This document shows, piece after piece, positions 1 to 11,054 of a DNA stretch of 64,000 nt. The stretch lies in contig NW_027473475.1 of assembly GCF_050947335.1 (NCBI RefSeq), positions 124,001 to 188,000 of the forward strand, given 5' to 3'. The notes under the pieces are model-generated. The model did not search any database. It saw nothing but the letters and a program-made list of their open reading frames with translations, and was not told where the DNA came from. Source of the DNA: Megachile rotundata. Its lineage: Eukaryota > Arthropoda > Insecta > Hymenoptera > Megachilidae. Position numbers and translations under genes: made by a program. Position 1 is the first letter of the stretch. The number at the start of each line of letters is the position of its first letter.

Positions 1-83
1 TAATAAGTATAGTAATTGTCGTTCTATCGATCATATAAGCATAATATGGCTAATAATATGAGTTAGATTGATAATAATAAGAG
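1..83 (+). repeat. Reference monomer, type A
   Basis: This is the commonest form and a good stand-in for the consensus. It contains 34 A, 29 T, 14 G and 6 C. Landmarks by monomer position are TAATAAG at 1-7, GTCG at 18-21, the palindrome ATCGAT at 26-31, ATATAAGC at 33-40, ATAATATG at 41-48 and again at 53-60, GAGTTAG at 60-66, and TAATAAG at 75-81. The two ATAATATG copies lie 12 bp apart. The TAATAAG at 75-81 lies 9 bp before the TAATAAG that opens the next monomer. These internal direct repeats suggest that the unit grew from shorter TAA-rich elements. No A or T run exceeds two bases. Confidence 0.95.
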
Positions 84-165
84 TAATAAGTAAACAATTG
101 TAGTTCTATCGATCATATTTGCATAATATGATTAATAATATGAGTTAGATTGATAGCAGTGAGTG
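84..165 (+). repeat. 82-bp monomer with one-base deletion (GTAAACAATTG form)
   Basis: Relative to the reference, one base is lost around monomer positions 10-13 and TATAGTAATTG becomes TAAACAATTG. I find 16 occurrences, with GTAAAC starting at 90, 6231, 7392, 8885, 10046, 20423, 22497, 24821, 34366, 35693, 51628, 52623, 53950, 54613, 57602 and 59261. All carry the same deletion, and the preceding monomer is almost always the same type A form. The simplest reading is one ancestral deletion spread by block duplication. Confidence 0.92.
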
Positions 166-248
166 TAATAAGTATAGAAATTGTCGTCCTATCGATTATA
201 TAAGCATAATATGGCTAATAATATGAGTTAGATTGATAATGATAAGAG

Positions 249-331
249 TAACAAGTACAGTAATTGTCGTTCTATCGATCATATAAGCATAGTATGTCTA
301 ATAATATGAATTAGATTGATAATAATAAGAG
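249..331 (+). repeat. Type C monomer (AGTATGTCTAA form)
   Basis: Type C is marked by A44G and G49T, which turn ATAATATGGC into ATAGTATGTC, and usually by G62A, which gives GAATTAG. It often opens with TAACAAGTACAG and often carries CGAACAT instead of CGATCAT. It is almost always followed by a type A monomer and preceded by one with GATAATGATAAG. It recurs throughout the window, for example near 2656, 4420, 7565, 10219 and 63760. It is a stable haplotype rather than scattered point mutation. Confidence 0.85.
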
Positions 332-414
332 TAATAAGTATAGTAATTGTCGTTCTATCGATCATATAAGCATAATATGGCTAATAATATGAGTTAGATT
401 CATAATAATAAGAG

Positions 415-580
415 TAATAAGTATATTAATTATCGTTCTACCGATCAAATAAGCACAATATGGCTAATAATATGAGGTAGATAGATAACAATAAGAGTAA
501 AAATTATAGTAATTGTCGTTCTATCGATCATATAAGCATAATATGGCTAATAATATGAGTTAGATTGATAATAATAAGAG
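415..580 (+). repeat. Type D monomer pair (ACCGATCAAATAAGCAC form)
   Basis: Two adjacent monomers travel together. The first has GTATATTAATTATCG, T27C (CTACCGATC), T34A and T42C (AAATAAGCACAA). It then has GAGGTAGATAGATAACAATAAG. The second opens with TAAAAATTATAG. This 166-bp pair is the easiest landmark for aligning blocks. The ACCG lies at 440, 2847, 7742, 10396, 15128, 22847, 25171, 27661, 28242, 36873, 37371, 41770, 41936 and 42434, among others. In the copy at 15128 the front part is replaced by a normal monomer, which marks a recombination junction. Confidence 0.88.
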
Positions 581-746
581 TAATGAGTATAGTAATTGTC
601 GTTCTATCGATCATATAAGCATAGTATGTCTAATAATATGAATTGGATTGATAATAATAAAAGTAATAAGTATAGTAATTGTCGTTCTATCGATCATATA
701 AGCATAATATGGCTAATAATATGAGTCAGATTGATAATAATAAGAG

Positions 747-829
747 TAATAAGTATAGCAATTGTAGTTCTATCGATCATATTTGCATAATATGGTTAAT
801 AATATGAGTTAGATTGATAGCAGTGAGTG
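747..829 (+). repeat. Type B monomer (TTTGC ... AGCAGTGAGTG form)
   Basis: Type B differs from type A by a linked set: A37T and A38T (ATATAAGC becomes ATATTTGC), C50T or G49A with C50T (ATATGGTT or ATATGATT), and five changes packed into the monomer end at positions 74, 75, 77, 79 and 82 (GATAGCAGTGAGTG in place of GATAATAATAAGAG). The package is inherited as a whole across the window, so B is an old, distinct monomer lineage interspersed with A. Confidence 0.9.
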
Positions 830-912
830 TAATAAGTAGAGTAATTGTCGCACCATCGATCATATAAGCATAATATGGCTAATAATATGAGTTAGATTGA
901 TAATGATAAGAG
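830..912 (+). repeat. B-follower monomer (GTCGCACCATCG form)
   Basis: This form has GTCGCACCATCGATC in place of GTCGTTCTATCGATC and otherwise looks like type A. It very often directly follows a type B monomer, so B plus B-follower behaves as a 166-bp dimer. Sub-versions tag lineages: AGTAGAGTAATTG here, AGTAGAGTAACTG at 25572, 26651, 29473 and 31299, and GTCGAACCATCG near 20767 and 34709. Confidence 0.8.
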
Positions 913-2406
913 TAATAAGTATAGTAATTGTCGTTCTATCGATCATATAAGCATAATATGGCTAATAATATGAGTTACATTGATAATGATAAGAGTAATA
1001 AGTATAGTAATTGTCGTTCTATCGGTCATATAAGCATAGTATGTCTGATAATATGAGTTAGATTGATAATAATAAGAGTAATAAGTATAGCAATTGTAGT
1101 TCTATCGATCATATTTGCATAATATGGTTAATAATATGAGTTAGATTGATAGCAGTGAGTGTAATAAGTATAGTAATTGTCGCACCATCGATCATATAAG
1201 CATAATATGGCTAATAATATGAGTTAGATTGATAATGATAAGAGTAATAAGTACAGTAATTGTCGTCCTATCGATCATATAAGCATAATATGGCTAATAA
1301 TATGAGTTACATTGATAATGATAAGAGTAATAAGTATAGTAATTGTCGTTCTATCGGTCATATAAGCATAGTATGTCTGATAATATGAGTTACATTGATA
1401 ATAATAAGAGTAATAAGTATAGTAATTGTCGTTCTATCGATTATATTTGCATAATATGATTAATAATATGAGTTAGATTGATAGCAGTGAGTGTAATAAG
1501 TATAGAAATTGTCGTCCTATCGATCATATAAGCATAATATGGCTAATAATATGAGTTAGATTGATAGCAGTGAGTGTAATAAGTATAGTAATTGTCGCAC
1601 CATCGATCATATAAGCATAATATGGCTAATAATATGAGTTAGATTGATAATGATAAGAGTAACAAGTGCAGTAATTGTCGTTCTATCGAACATATAAGCA
1701 TAGTATGTCGAATAATATGAATTAGATTGATAATAATAAGAGTAATAAGTATAGCAATTGTAGTTCGATCGATCATATTTGCATAATATGGTTAATAATA
1801 TGAGTTAGATTGATAGCAGTGAGTGTAATAAGTATAGTAATTGTAGTTATATCGATCACATAAGCATAATATGGCTAATAATATGAGTTAGATTGATAAT
1901 AATAGGAGAAATAAGTATAGTAATTGTCGTTCTATCGATCATATTTGCATAATATGATTATTAATATGAGTTAGATTGATAGCAGTGAGTGTAATAAGTA
2001 TAGTAATTGTCGCACCATCGATCATATAAGCATAATATGGCTAATAATACGAGTTAGATTGATAATAATAAGAGTAATAAGTATAGTAATTGTCGTTCTA
2101 TCGATTATATTTGCATAATATGGTTAATAATATGAGTTAGATTGATAGCAGTGAGTGTAATAAGTATAGTAATTGTAGTTATATCGATCACATAAGCATA
2201 ATATGGCTAATAATATGAGTTAGATTGATAATAATAGGAGAAATAAGTATAGTAATTGTCGTTCTATCGATCATATTTGCATAATATGATTATTAATATG
2301 AGTTAGATTGATAGCAGTGAGTGTAATAAGTATAGAAATTGTCGTCCTATCGATCATATAAGCATAATATGGCTAATAATATGAGTTAGATTGATAATGA
2401 TAAGAG

Positions 2407-2489
2407 TTTCAAGTACAGTAATTGTCGTTCTATCGATCATATAAGCATAATATGGCTAATAATATGAGTTAGATTGATAATAATAAGAG
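2407..2489 (+). repeat. TTTCAAG monomer
   Basis: The opening TAATAAG is replaced by TTTCAAG, followed by TACAG. It recurs about 22 times, for example at 5644, 7137, 9791, 16100, 19836, 21163, 22242, 33530, 38923, 43986 and 48219. The spacing is always a whole number of monomers after correcting for the 82- and 84-bp forms. It serves as a second landmark for block alignment. Confidence 0.85.
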
Positions 2490-2537
2490 TAATAAGTATA
2501 GCAATTGTAGTTCTATCGATCATATTTGCATAATATG

Positions 2538-4072
2538 GTTAATAATATGAGTTAGATTGATAGCAGTGAGTGTAATAAGTATAGAAATTGTCGTCCTATC
2601 GATTATATAAGCATAATATGGCTAATAATATGAGTTAGATTGATAATGATAAGAGTAACAAGTACAGTAATTGTCGTTCTATCGATCATATAAGCATAGT
2701 ATGTCTAATAATATGAATTAGATTGATAATAATAAGAGTAATAAGTATAGTAATTGTCGTTCTATCGATCATATAAGCATAATATGGCTAATAATATGAG
2801 TTAGATTCATAATAATAAGAGTAATAAGTATATTAATTATCGTTCTACCGATCAAATAAGCACAATATGGCTAATAATATGAGGTAGATAGATAACAATA
2901 AGAGTAAAAATTATAGTAATTGTCGTTCTATCGATCATATAAGCATAATATGGCTAATAATATGAGTTAGATTGATAATAATAAGAGTAATGAGTATAGT
3001 AATTGTCGTTCTATCGATCATATAAGCATAGTATGTCTAATAATATGAATTGGATTGATAATAATAAAAGTAATAAGTATAGTAATTGTCGTTCTATCGA
3101 TCATATAAGCATAATATGGCTAATAATATGAGTCAGATTGATAATAATAAGAGTAATAAGTATAGCAATTGTAGTTCTATCGATCATATTTGCATAATAT
3201 GGTTAATAATATGAGTTAGATTGATAGCAGTGAGTGTAATAAGTAGAGTAATTGTCGCACCATCGATCATATAAGCATAATATGGCTAATAATATGAGTT
3301 AGATTGATAATGATAAGAGTAATAAGTATAGTAATTGTCGTTCTATCGATCATATAAGCATAATATGGCTAATAATATGAGTTACATTGATAATGATAAG
3401 AGTAATAAGTATAGTAATTGTCGTTCTATCGGTCATATAAGCATAGTATGTCTGATAATATGAGTTAGATTGATAATAATAAGAGTAATAAGTATAGCAA
3501 TTGTAGTTCTATCGATCATATTTGCATAATATGGTTAATAATATGAGTTAGATTGATAGCAGTGAGTGTAATAAGTATAGTAATTGTCGCACCATCGATC
3601 ATATAAGCATAATATGGCTAATAATATGAGTTAGATTGATAATGATAAGAGTAATAAGTACAGTAATTGTCGTCCTATCGATCATATAAGCATAATATGG
3701 CTAATAATATGAGTTACATTGATAATGATAAGAGTAATAAGTATAGTAATTGTCGTTCTATCGGTCATATAAGCATAGTATGTCTGATAATATGAGTTAC
3801 ATTGATAATAATAAGAGTAATAAGTATAGTAATTGTCGTTCTATCGATTATATTTGCATAATATGATTAATAATATGAGTTAGATTGATAGCAGTGAGTG
3901 TAATAAGTATAGAAATTGTCGTCCTATCGATCATATAAGCATAATATGGCTAATAATATGAGTTAGATTGATAGCAGTGAGTGTAATAAGTATAGTAATT
4001 GTCGCACCATCGATCATATAAGCATAATATGGCTAATAATATGAGTTAGATTGATAATGATAAGAGTAACAA
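2538..4072. repeat. 29-monomer block, copy 2
   Basis: This is the partner of 131-1665. It continues past the shared part into material that reappears at 10130-12589, so it is the fuller version of the block. Bases 1666-2580, between the two copies, match 6396-7310 instead (offset 4730), with one monomer differing near 2000. Confidence 0.85.
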
Positions 4073-4542
4073 GTACAGTAATTGTCGTTCTATCGATCAT
4101 ATAAGCATAGTATGTCTAATAATATGAGTTAGATTGATAATAATAAGAGTAATAAGTATAGTAATTGTCGTTATATCGATCACATAAGCATAATATGGCT
4201 AATAATATGAGTTAGATTGATAATAATAAGAGAAATAAGTAAAGTAATTGTCGTTCTATCGATCATATTTGCATAATATGATTAATAATATGAGTTAGAT
4301 TAATAGCAGTGAGTGCAATAAGTATAGAAATTATCGTCCTATCGATCATATAAGCATAATATGGCTAATAATATGAGTTAGGTTGATAATGATAAGAGTA
4401 ACAAGTACAGTAATTGTCGTTCTATCGAACATATAAGCATAGTATGTCTAATAATATGAATTAGATTGATAATAATAAGAGTAATAAGTATAGTAATTGT
4501 CGTTCTATCGATCATATAAGCATAATATGGCTAATAATATGA

Positions 4543-5333
4543 GTTAGATAGATAATAATAAGAGTAATGAGTATAGTAATTGTAGTTCTATCGATCATAT
4601 CTGCATAATATGGTTAATAATATGAATTAGATTCATAATAATAAGAGTAATAAGTATAGTAATTGTCGTTCTATCGATCATATAAGCATAATATGGCTAA
4701 TAATATGAGTTAGATTGATAATAACAAGAGTAATAAGTATAGCAGTTGTCGTTCTATCGATCACTTAAGCATAATATGGCTAATGATATGAGTTAGATTG
4801 ATAATAATAAGAGTAATGAGTATAGTAATTGTAGTTCTATCGATCATATCTGCATAATATGGTTAATAATATGAGTTAGGTTGATAAAAATAAGAATAAT
4901 AAGTATAGTAATTGCCGTTCTATCGATCATATAAGCATAGTATGTCTAATAATATGAATTAGATTGATAATAATAAGAGTAATAAGTATAGTAATTGTCG
5001 TCCTATCGATCATATACGCATAATATGGCTAATAATATGAGTTAGATAGATAATAATAAGAGTAATGAGTATAGTAATTGTAGTTCTATCGATCATATCT
5101 GCATAATATGGTTAATAATATGAATTAGATTCATAATAATAAGAGTAATAAGTATAGTAATTGTCGTTCTATCGATCATATAAGCATAATATGGCTAATA
5201 ATATGAGTTAGATTGATAATAACAAGAGAAATAAGTATAGCAGTTGTCGTTCTATCGATCACTTAAGCATAATATGGCTAATGATATGAGTTAGATTGAT
5301 AATAATAAGAGTAATGAGTATAGTAATTGTAGT
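4543..5333. repeat. Local 6-monomer tandem duplication
   Basis: The order beginning GTTAGATAGATAATAATAAG at 4543 recurs at 5041, an offset of 498 bp (6 x 83). Shared oddities include GATAACAAGAG, AGCAGTTGTCG and CGATCACTTAAGC. The second copy stops matching near 5333, where GTAGTTCGATCG and CATATTTGC appear. The block at 10130-12589 has only one copy, so the duplication may postdate that displaced copy. Confidence 0.8.
4565..4647 (+). repeat. Type E monomer (CATATCTGC form)
   Basis: This monomer opens with TAATGAGTATAG, has GTAGTTC in place of GTCGTTC, and has CATATCTGCATAA in place of CATATAAGCATAA. It is usually followed by GATTCATAATAATAAG. It is concentrated in 4560-5100, 12120-13850, 17270-19060 and the five-copy module, and is scarce elsewhere, so type usage is regional. 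Confidence 0.8.
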
Positions 5334-5746
5334 TCGATCGATCATATTTGCATAATATGGTTAATAATATGAGTTAGATTGATAGCAGTGAGTGTAATAA
5401 GTATAGTAATTGTAGTTATATCGATCGCATAAGCATAATATGGCTAATAATATGAGTTAGATTGATAATAATAGGAGAAATAAGTATAGTAATTGTCGTT
5501 CTATCGATCATATTTGCATAATATGATTATTAATATGAGTTAGATTGATAGCAGTGAGTGTAATAAGTATAGAAATTGTCGTCCTATCATTCATATAAGC
5601 ATAATATGGCTAATAATATGAGTTAGATTGATAATGATAAGAGTTTCAAGTACAGTAATTGTCGTTCTATCGATCATATAAGCATAATATGGCTAATAAT
5701 ATGAGTTAGATTGATAATAATAAGAGTAATAAGTATAGCAATTGTA

Positions 5747-8700
5747 GTGCTATCGATCATATTTGCATAATATGGTTAATAATATGAGTTAGATTGATAG
5801 CAGTGAGTGTAATAAGTATAGTAATTGTCGTTCTATCGATCACATAAGTATAATATGGCTAATAATATGAGTTAGATTGTTAATAATAAGAGTAATAAGT
5901 ACAGCAATTGTCGTTCTATCTATCATATTTGCATAATATGATTAATAATATGAGTTGGATTGATAGCAGTGAGTGTAATAAGTATAGTAATTGTCGTCCT
6001 ATCGATCATATAAGCATAATATGGCTAATAATATGAGTTAGATTGATAATGATAAGAGTAACAAGTACAGTAATTGTCGTTCTATCGAACATATAAGCAT
6101 AGTATGTCTAATAATATGAATTAGATTGATAATAATAAGAGTAATAAGTATAGTAATTGTCGTTCTATCGATCATATAAGCGTAATATGGCTAATAATAT
6201 GAGTTAGATTGATAATAATAAGAGTAATAAGTAAACAATTGTAGTTCTATCGATCATATTTGCATAATATGATTAATAATATGAGTTAGATTGATAGCAG
6301 TGAGTGTAATAAGTATAGAAATTGTCGTCCTATCGATTATATAAGCATAATATGGCTAATAATATGAGTTAGATTGATAATGATAAGAGTAACAAGTGCA
6401 GTAATTGTCGTTCTATCGAACATATAAGCATAGTATGTCGAATAATATGAATTAGATTGATAATAATAAGAGTAATAAGTATAGCAATTGTAGTTCGATC
6501 GATCATATTTGCATAATATGGTTAATAATATGAGTTAGATTGATAGCAGTGAGTGTAATAAGTATAGTAATTGTAGTTATATCGATCACATAAGCATAAT
6601 ATGGCTAATAATATGAGTTAGATTGATAATAATAGGAGAAATAAGTATAGTAATTGTCGTTCTATCGATCATATTTGCATAATATGATTATTAATATGAG
6701 TTAGATTGATAGCAGTGAGTGTAATAAGTATAGAAATTGTCGTCCTATCGATCATATAAGCATAATATGGCTAATAATATGAGTTAGATTGATAATAATA
6801 AGAGTAATAAGTATAGTAATTGTCGTTCTATCGATTATATTTGCATAATATGGTTAATAATATGAGTTAGATTGATAGCAGTGAGTGTAATAAGTATAGT
6901 AATTGTAGTTATATCGATCACATAAGCATAATATGGCTAATAATATGAGTTAGATTGATAATAATAGGAGAAATAAGTATAGTAATTGTCGTTCTATCGA
7001 TCATATTTGCATAATATGATTATTAATATGAGTTAGATTGATAGCAGTGAGTGTAATAAGTATAGAAATTGTCGTCCTATCGATCATATAAGCATAATAT
7101 GGCTAATAATATGAGTTAGATTGATAATGATAAGAGTTTCAAGTACAGTAATTGTCGTTCTATCGATCATATAAGCATAATATGGCTAATAATATGAGTT
7201 AGATTGATAATAATAAGAGTAATAAGTATAGCAATTGTAGTTCTATCGATCATATTTGCATAATATGGTTAATAATATGAGTTAGATTGATAGCAGTGAG
7301 TGTAATAAGTATAGTAATTGTCGTTCTATCGATCATATAAGCATAATATGGCTAATAATATGAGTTAGATTGATAATAATAAGAGTAATAAGTAAACAAT
7401 TGTAGTTCTATCGATCATATTTGCATAATATGATTAATAATATGAGTTAGATTGATAGCAGTGAGTGTAATAAGTATAGAAATTGTCGTCCTATCGATTA
7501 TATAAGCATAATATGGCTAATAATATGAGTTAGATTGATAATGATAAGAGTAACAAGTACAGTAATTGTCGTTCTATCGATCATATAAGCATAGTATGTC
7601 TAATAATATGAATTAGATTGATAATAATAAGAGTAATAAGTATAGTAATTGTCGTTCTATCGATCATATAAGCATAATATGGCTAATAATATGAGTTAGA
7701 TTCATAATAATAAGAGTAATAAGTATATTAATTATCGTTCTACCGATCAAATAAGCACAATATGGCTAATAATATGAGGTAGATAGATAACAATAAGAGT
7801 AAAAATTATAGTAATTGTCGTTCTATCGATCATATAAGCATAATATGGCTAATAATATGAGTTAGATTGATAATAATAAGAGTAATGAGTATAGTAATTG
7901 TCGTTCTATCGATCATATAAGCATAGTATGTCTAATAATATGAATTGGATTGATAATAATAAGAGTAATAAGTATAGTAATTGTCGTTCTATCGATCATA
8001 TAAGCATAATATGGCTAATAATATGAGTCAGATTGATAATAATAAGAGTAATAAGTATAGCAATTGTAGTTCTATCGATCATATTTGCATAATATGGTTA
8101 ATAATATGAGTTAGATTGATAGCAGTGAGTGTAATAAGTAGAGTAATTGTCGCACCATCGATCATATAAGCATAATATGGCTAATAATATGAGTTAGATT
8201 GATAATGATAAGAGTAATAAGTATAGTAATTGTCGTTCTATCGATCATATAAGCATAATATGGCTAATAATATGAGTTACATTGATAATGATAAGAGTAA
8301 TAAGTATAGTAATTGTCGTTCTATCGGTCATATAAGCATAGTATGTCTGATAATATGAGTTAGATTGATAATAATAAGAGTAATAAGTATAGCAATTGTA
8401 GTGCTATCGATCATATTTGCATAATATGGTTAATAATATGAGTTAGATTGATAGCAGTGAGTGTAATAAGTATAGTAATTGTCGTTCTATCGATCACATA
8501 AGTATAATATGGCTAATAATATGAGTTAGATTGTTAATAATAAGAGTAATAAGTACAGCAATTGTCGTTCTATCTATCATATTTGCATAATATGATTAAT
8601 AATATGAGTTGGATTGATAGCAGTGAGTGTAATAAGTATAGTAATTGTCGTCCTATCGATCATATAAGCATAATATGGCTAATAATATGAGTTAGATTGA

Positions 8701-11054
8701 TAATGATAAGAGTAACAAGTACAGTAATTGTCGTTCTATCGAACATATAAGCATAGTATGTCTAATAATATGAATTAGATTGATAATAATAAGAGTAATA
8801 AGTATAGTAATTGTCGTTCTATCGATCATATAAGCGTAATATGGCTAATAATATGAGTTAGATTGATAATAATAAGAGTAATAAGTAAACAATTGTAGTT
8901 CTATCGATCATATTTGCATAATATGATTAATAATATGAGTTAGATTGATAGCAGTGAGTGTAATAAGTATAGAAATTGTCGTCCTATCGATTATATAAGC
9001 ATAATATGGCTAATAATATGAGTTAGATTGATAATGATAAGAGTAACAAGTGCAGTAATTGTCGTTCTATCGAACATATAAGCATAGTATGTCGAATAAT
9101 ATGAATTAGATTGATAATAATAAGAGTAATAAGTATAGCAATTGTAGTTCGATCGATCATATTTGCATAATATGGTTAATAATATGAGTTAGATTGATAG
9201 CAGTGAGTGTAATAAGTATAGTAATTGTAGTTATATCGATCACATAAGCATAATATGGCTAATAATATGAGTTAGATTGATAATAATAGGAGAAATAAGT
9301 ATAGTAATTGTCGTTCTATCGATCATATTTGCATAATATGATTATTAATATGAGTTAGATTGATAGCAGTGAGTGTAATAAGTATAGAAATTGTCGTCCT
9401 ATCGATCATATAAGCATAATATGGCTAATAATATGAGTTAGATTGATAATAATAAGAGTAATAAGTATAGTAATTGTCGTTCTATCGATTATATTTGCAT
9501 AATATGGTTAATAATATGAGTTAGATTGATAGCAGTGAGTGTAATAAGTATAGTAATTGTAGTTATATCGATCACATAAGCATAATATGGCTAATAATAT
9601 GAGTTAGATTGATAATAATAGGAGAAATAAGTATAGTAATTGTCGTTCTATCGATCATATTTGCATAATATGATTATTAATATGAGTTAGATTGATAGCA
9701 GTGAGTGTAATAAGTATAGAAATTGTCGTCCTATCGATCATATAAGCATAATATGGCTAATAATATGAGTTAGATTGATAATGATAAGAGTTTCAAGTAC
9801 AGTAATTGTCGTTCTATCGATCATATAAGCATAATATGGCTAATAATATGAGTTAGATTGATAATAATAAGAGTAATAAGTATAGCAATTGTAGTTCTAT
9901 CGATCATATTTGCATAATATGGTTAATAATATGAGTTAGATTGATAGCAGTGAGTGTAATAAGTATAGTAATTGTCGTTCTATCGATCATATAAGCATAA
10001 TATGGCTAATAATATGAGTTAGATTGATAATAATAAGAGTAATAAGTAAACAATTGTAGTTCTATCGATCATATTTGCATAATATGATTAATAATATGAG
10101 TTAGATTGATAGCAGTGAGTGTAATAAGTATAGAAATTGTCGTCCTATCGATTATATAAGCATAATATGGCTAATAATATGAGTTAGATTGATAATGATA
10201 AGAGTAACAAGTACAGTAATTGTCGTTCTATCGATCATATAAGCATAGTATGTCTAATAATATGAATTAGATTGATAATAATAAGAGTAATAAGTATAGT
10301 AATTGTCGTTCTATCGATCATATAAGCATAATATGGCTAATAATATGAGTTAGATTCATAATAATAAGAGTAATAAGTATATTAATTATCGTTCTACCGA
10401 TCAAATAAGCACAATATGGCTAATAATATGAGGTAGATAGATAACAATAAGAGTAAAAATTATAGTAATTGTCGTTCTATCGATCATATAAGCATAATAT
10501 GGCTAATAATATGAGTTAGATTGATAATAATAAGAGTAATGAGTATAGTAATTGTCGTTCTATCGATCATATAAGCATAGTATGTCTAATAATATGAATT
10601 GGATTGATAATAATAAGAGTAATAAGTATAGTAATTGTCGTTCTATCGATCATATAAGCATAATATGGCTAATAATATGAGTCAGATTGATAATAATAAG
10701 AGTAATAAGTATAGCAATTGTAGTTCTATCGATCATATTTGCATAATATGGTTAATAATATGAGTTAGATTGATAGCAGTGAGTGTAATAAGTAGAGTAA
10801 TTGTCGCACCATCGATCATATAAGCATAATATGGCTAATAATATGAGTTAGATTGATAATGATAAGAGTAATAAGTATAGTAATTGTCGTTCTATCGATC
10901 ATATAAGCATAATATGGCTAATAATATGAGTTACATTGATAATGATAAGAGTAATAAGTATAGTAATTGTCGTTCTATCGGTCATATAAGCATAGTATGT
11001 CTGATAATATGAGTTAGATTGATAATAATAAGAGTAATAAGTATAGCAATTGTA
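5747..11054. repeat. 32-monomer (2654 bp) unit in two tandem copies
   Basis: Copy 1 is about 5747-8400 and copy 2 about 8401-11054. The period of 2654 is 32 x 83 minus 2, because each copy holds two 82-bp monomers. Markers agree exactly: GTGC 5747/8401, GTAAAC 6231/8885 and 7392/10046, TTTC 7137/9791, type D 7742/10396. Rare variants such as GCGTAATATGG are shared near 6180 and 8834. I saw no difference between copies except at the junction itself (GTAGTGC versus GTAGTTC). This is the closest thing to a classical higher-order repeat in the left half. Confidence 0.88.

Larger units (their letters stand above)
131..1665. repeat. 29-monomer block, copy 1
   Basis: This stretch repeats at 2538-4072 with an offset of 2407 bp (29 x 83). 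Private variants are shared, including the AATAAAAGTAATAAG form near 660 and 3067 and the CGATTATATTTGC form near 1440 and 3847. I saw no difference in the compared stretch. The match begins after ATATGAT (copy 1) versus ATATGGT (copy 2). It ends where copy 1 turns to AAGTGCAG and copy 2 keeps AAGTACAG. Confidence 0.85.

Noticed and set aside
26..31. Palindrome ATCGAT as an operator or origin element
   Set aside because: A six-base palindrome in a tandem repeat is weak evidence. It is lost in many monomers (CGAACAT, CTATCTATC, CGGTCAT), so strict function is not supported. It is useful only as a restriction landmark.
33..40. TATA-box-like ATATAAGC in most monomers
   Set aside because: TATAAG is expected often in 76% A+T sequence. 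There is no start site, gene or terminator near it, and no evidence of transcription in the sequence.
3061..3070. AATAAA polyadenylation signal in the AATAAAAG variant
   Set aside because: It is a one-base variant of AATAAGAG in a few monomers, with no gene upstream.
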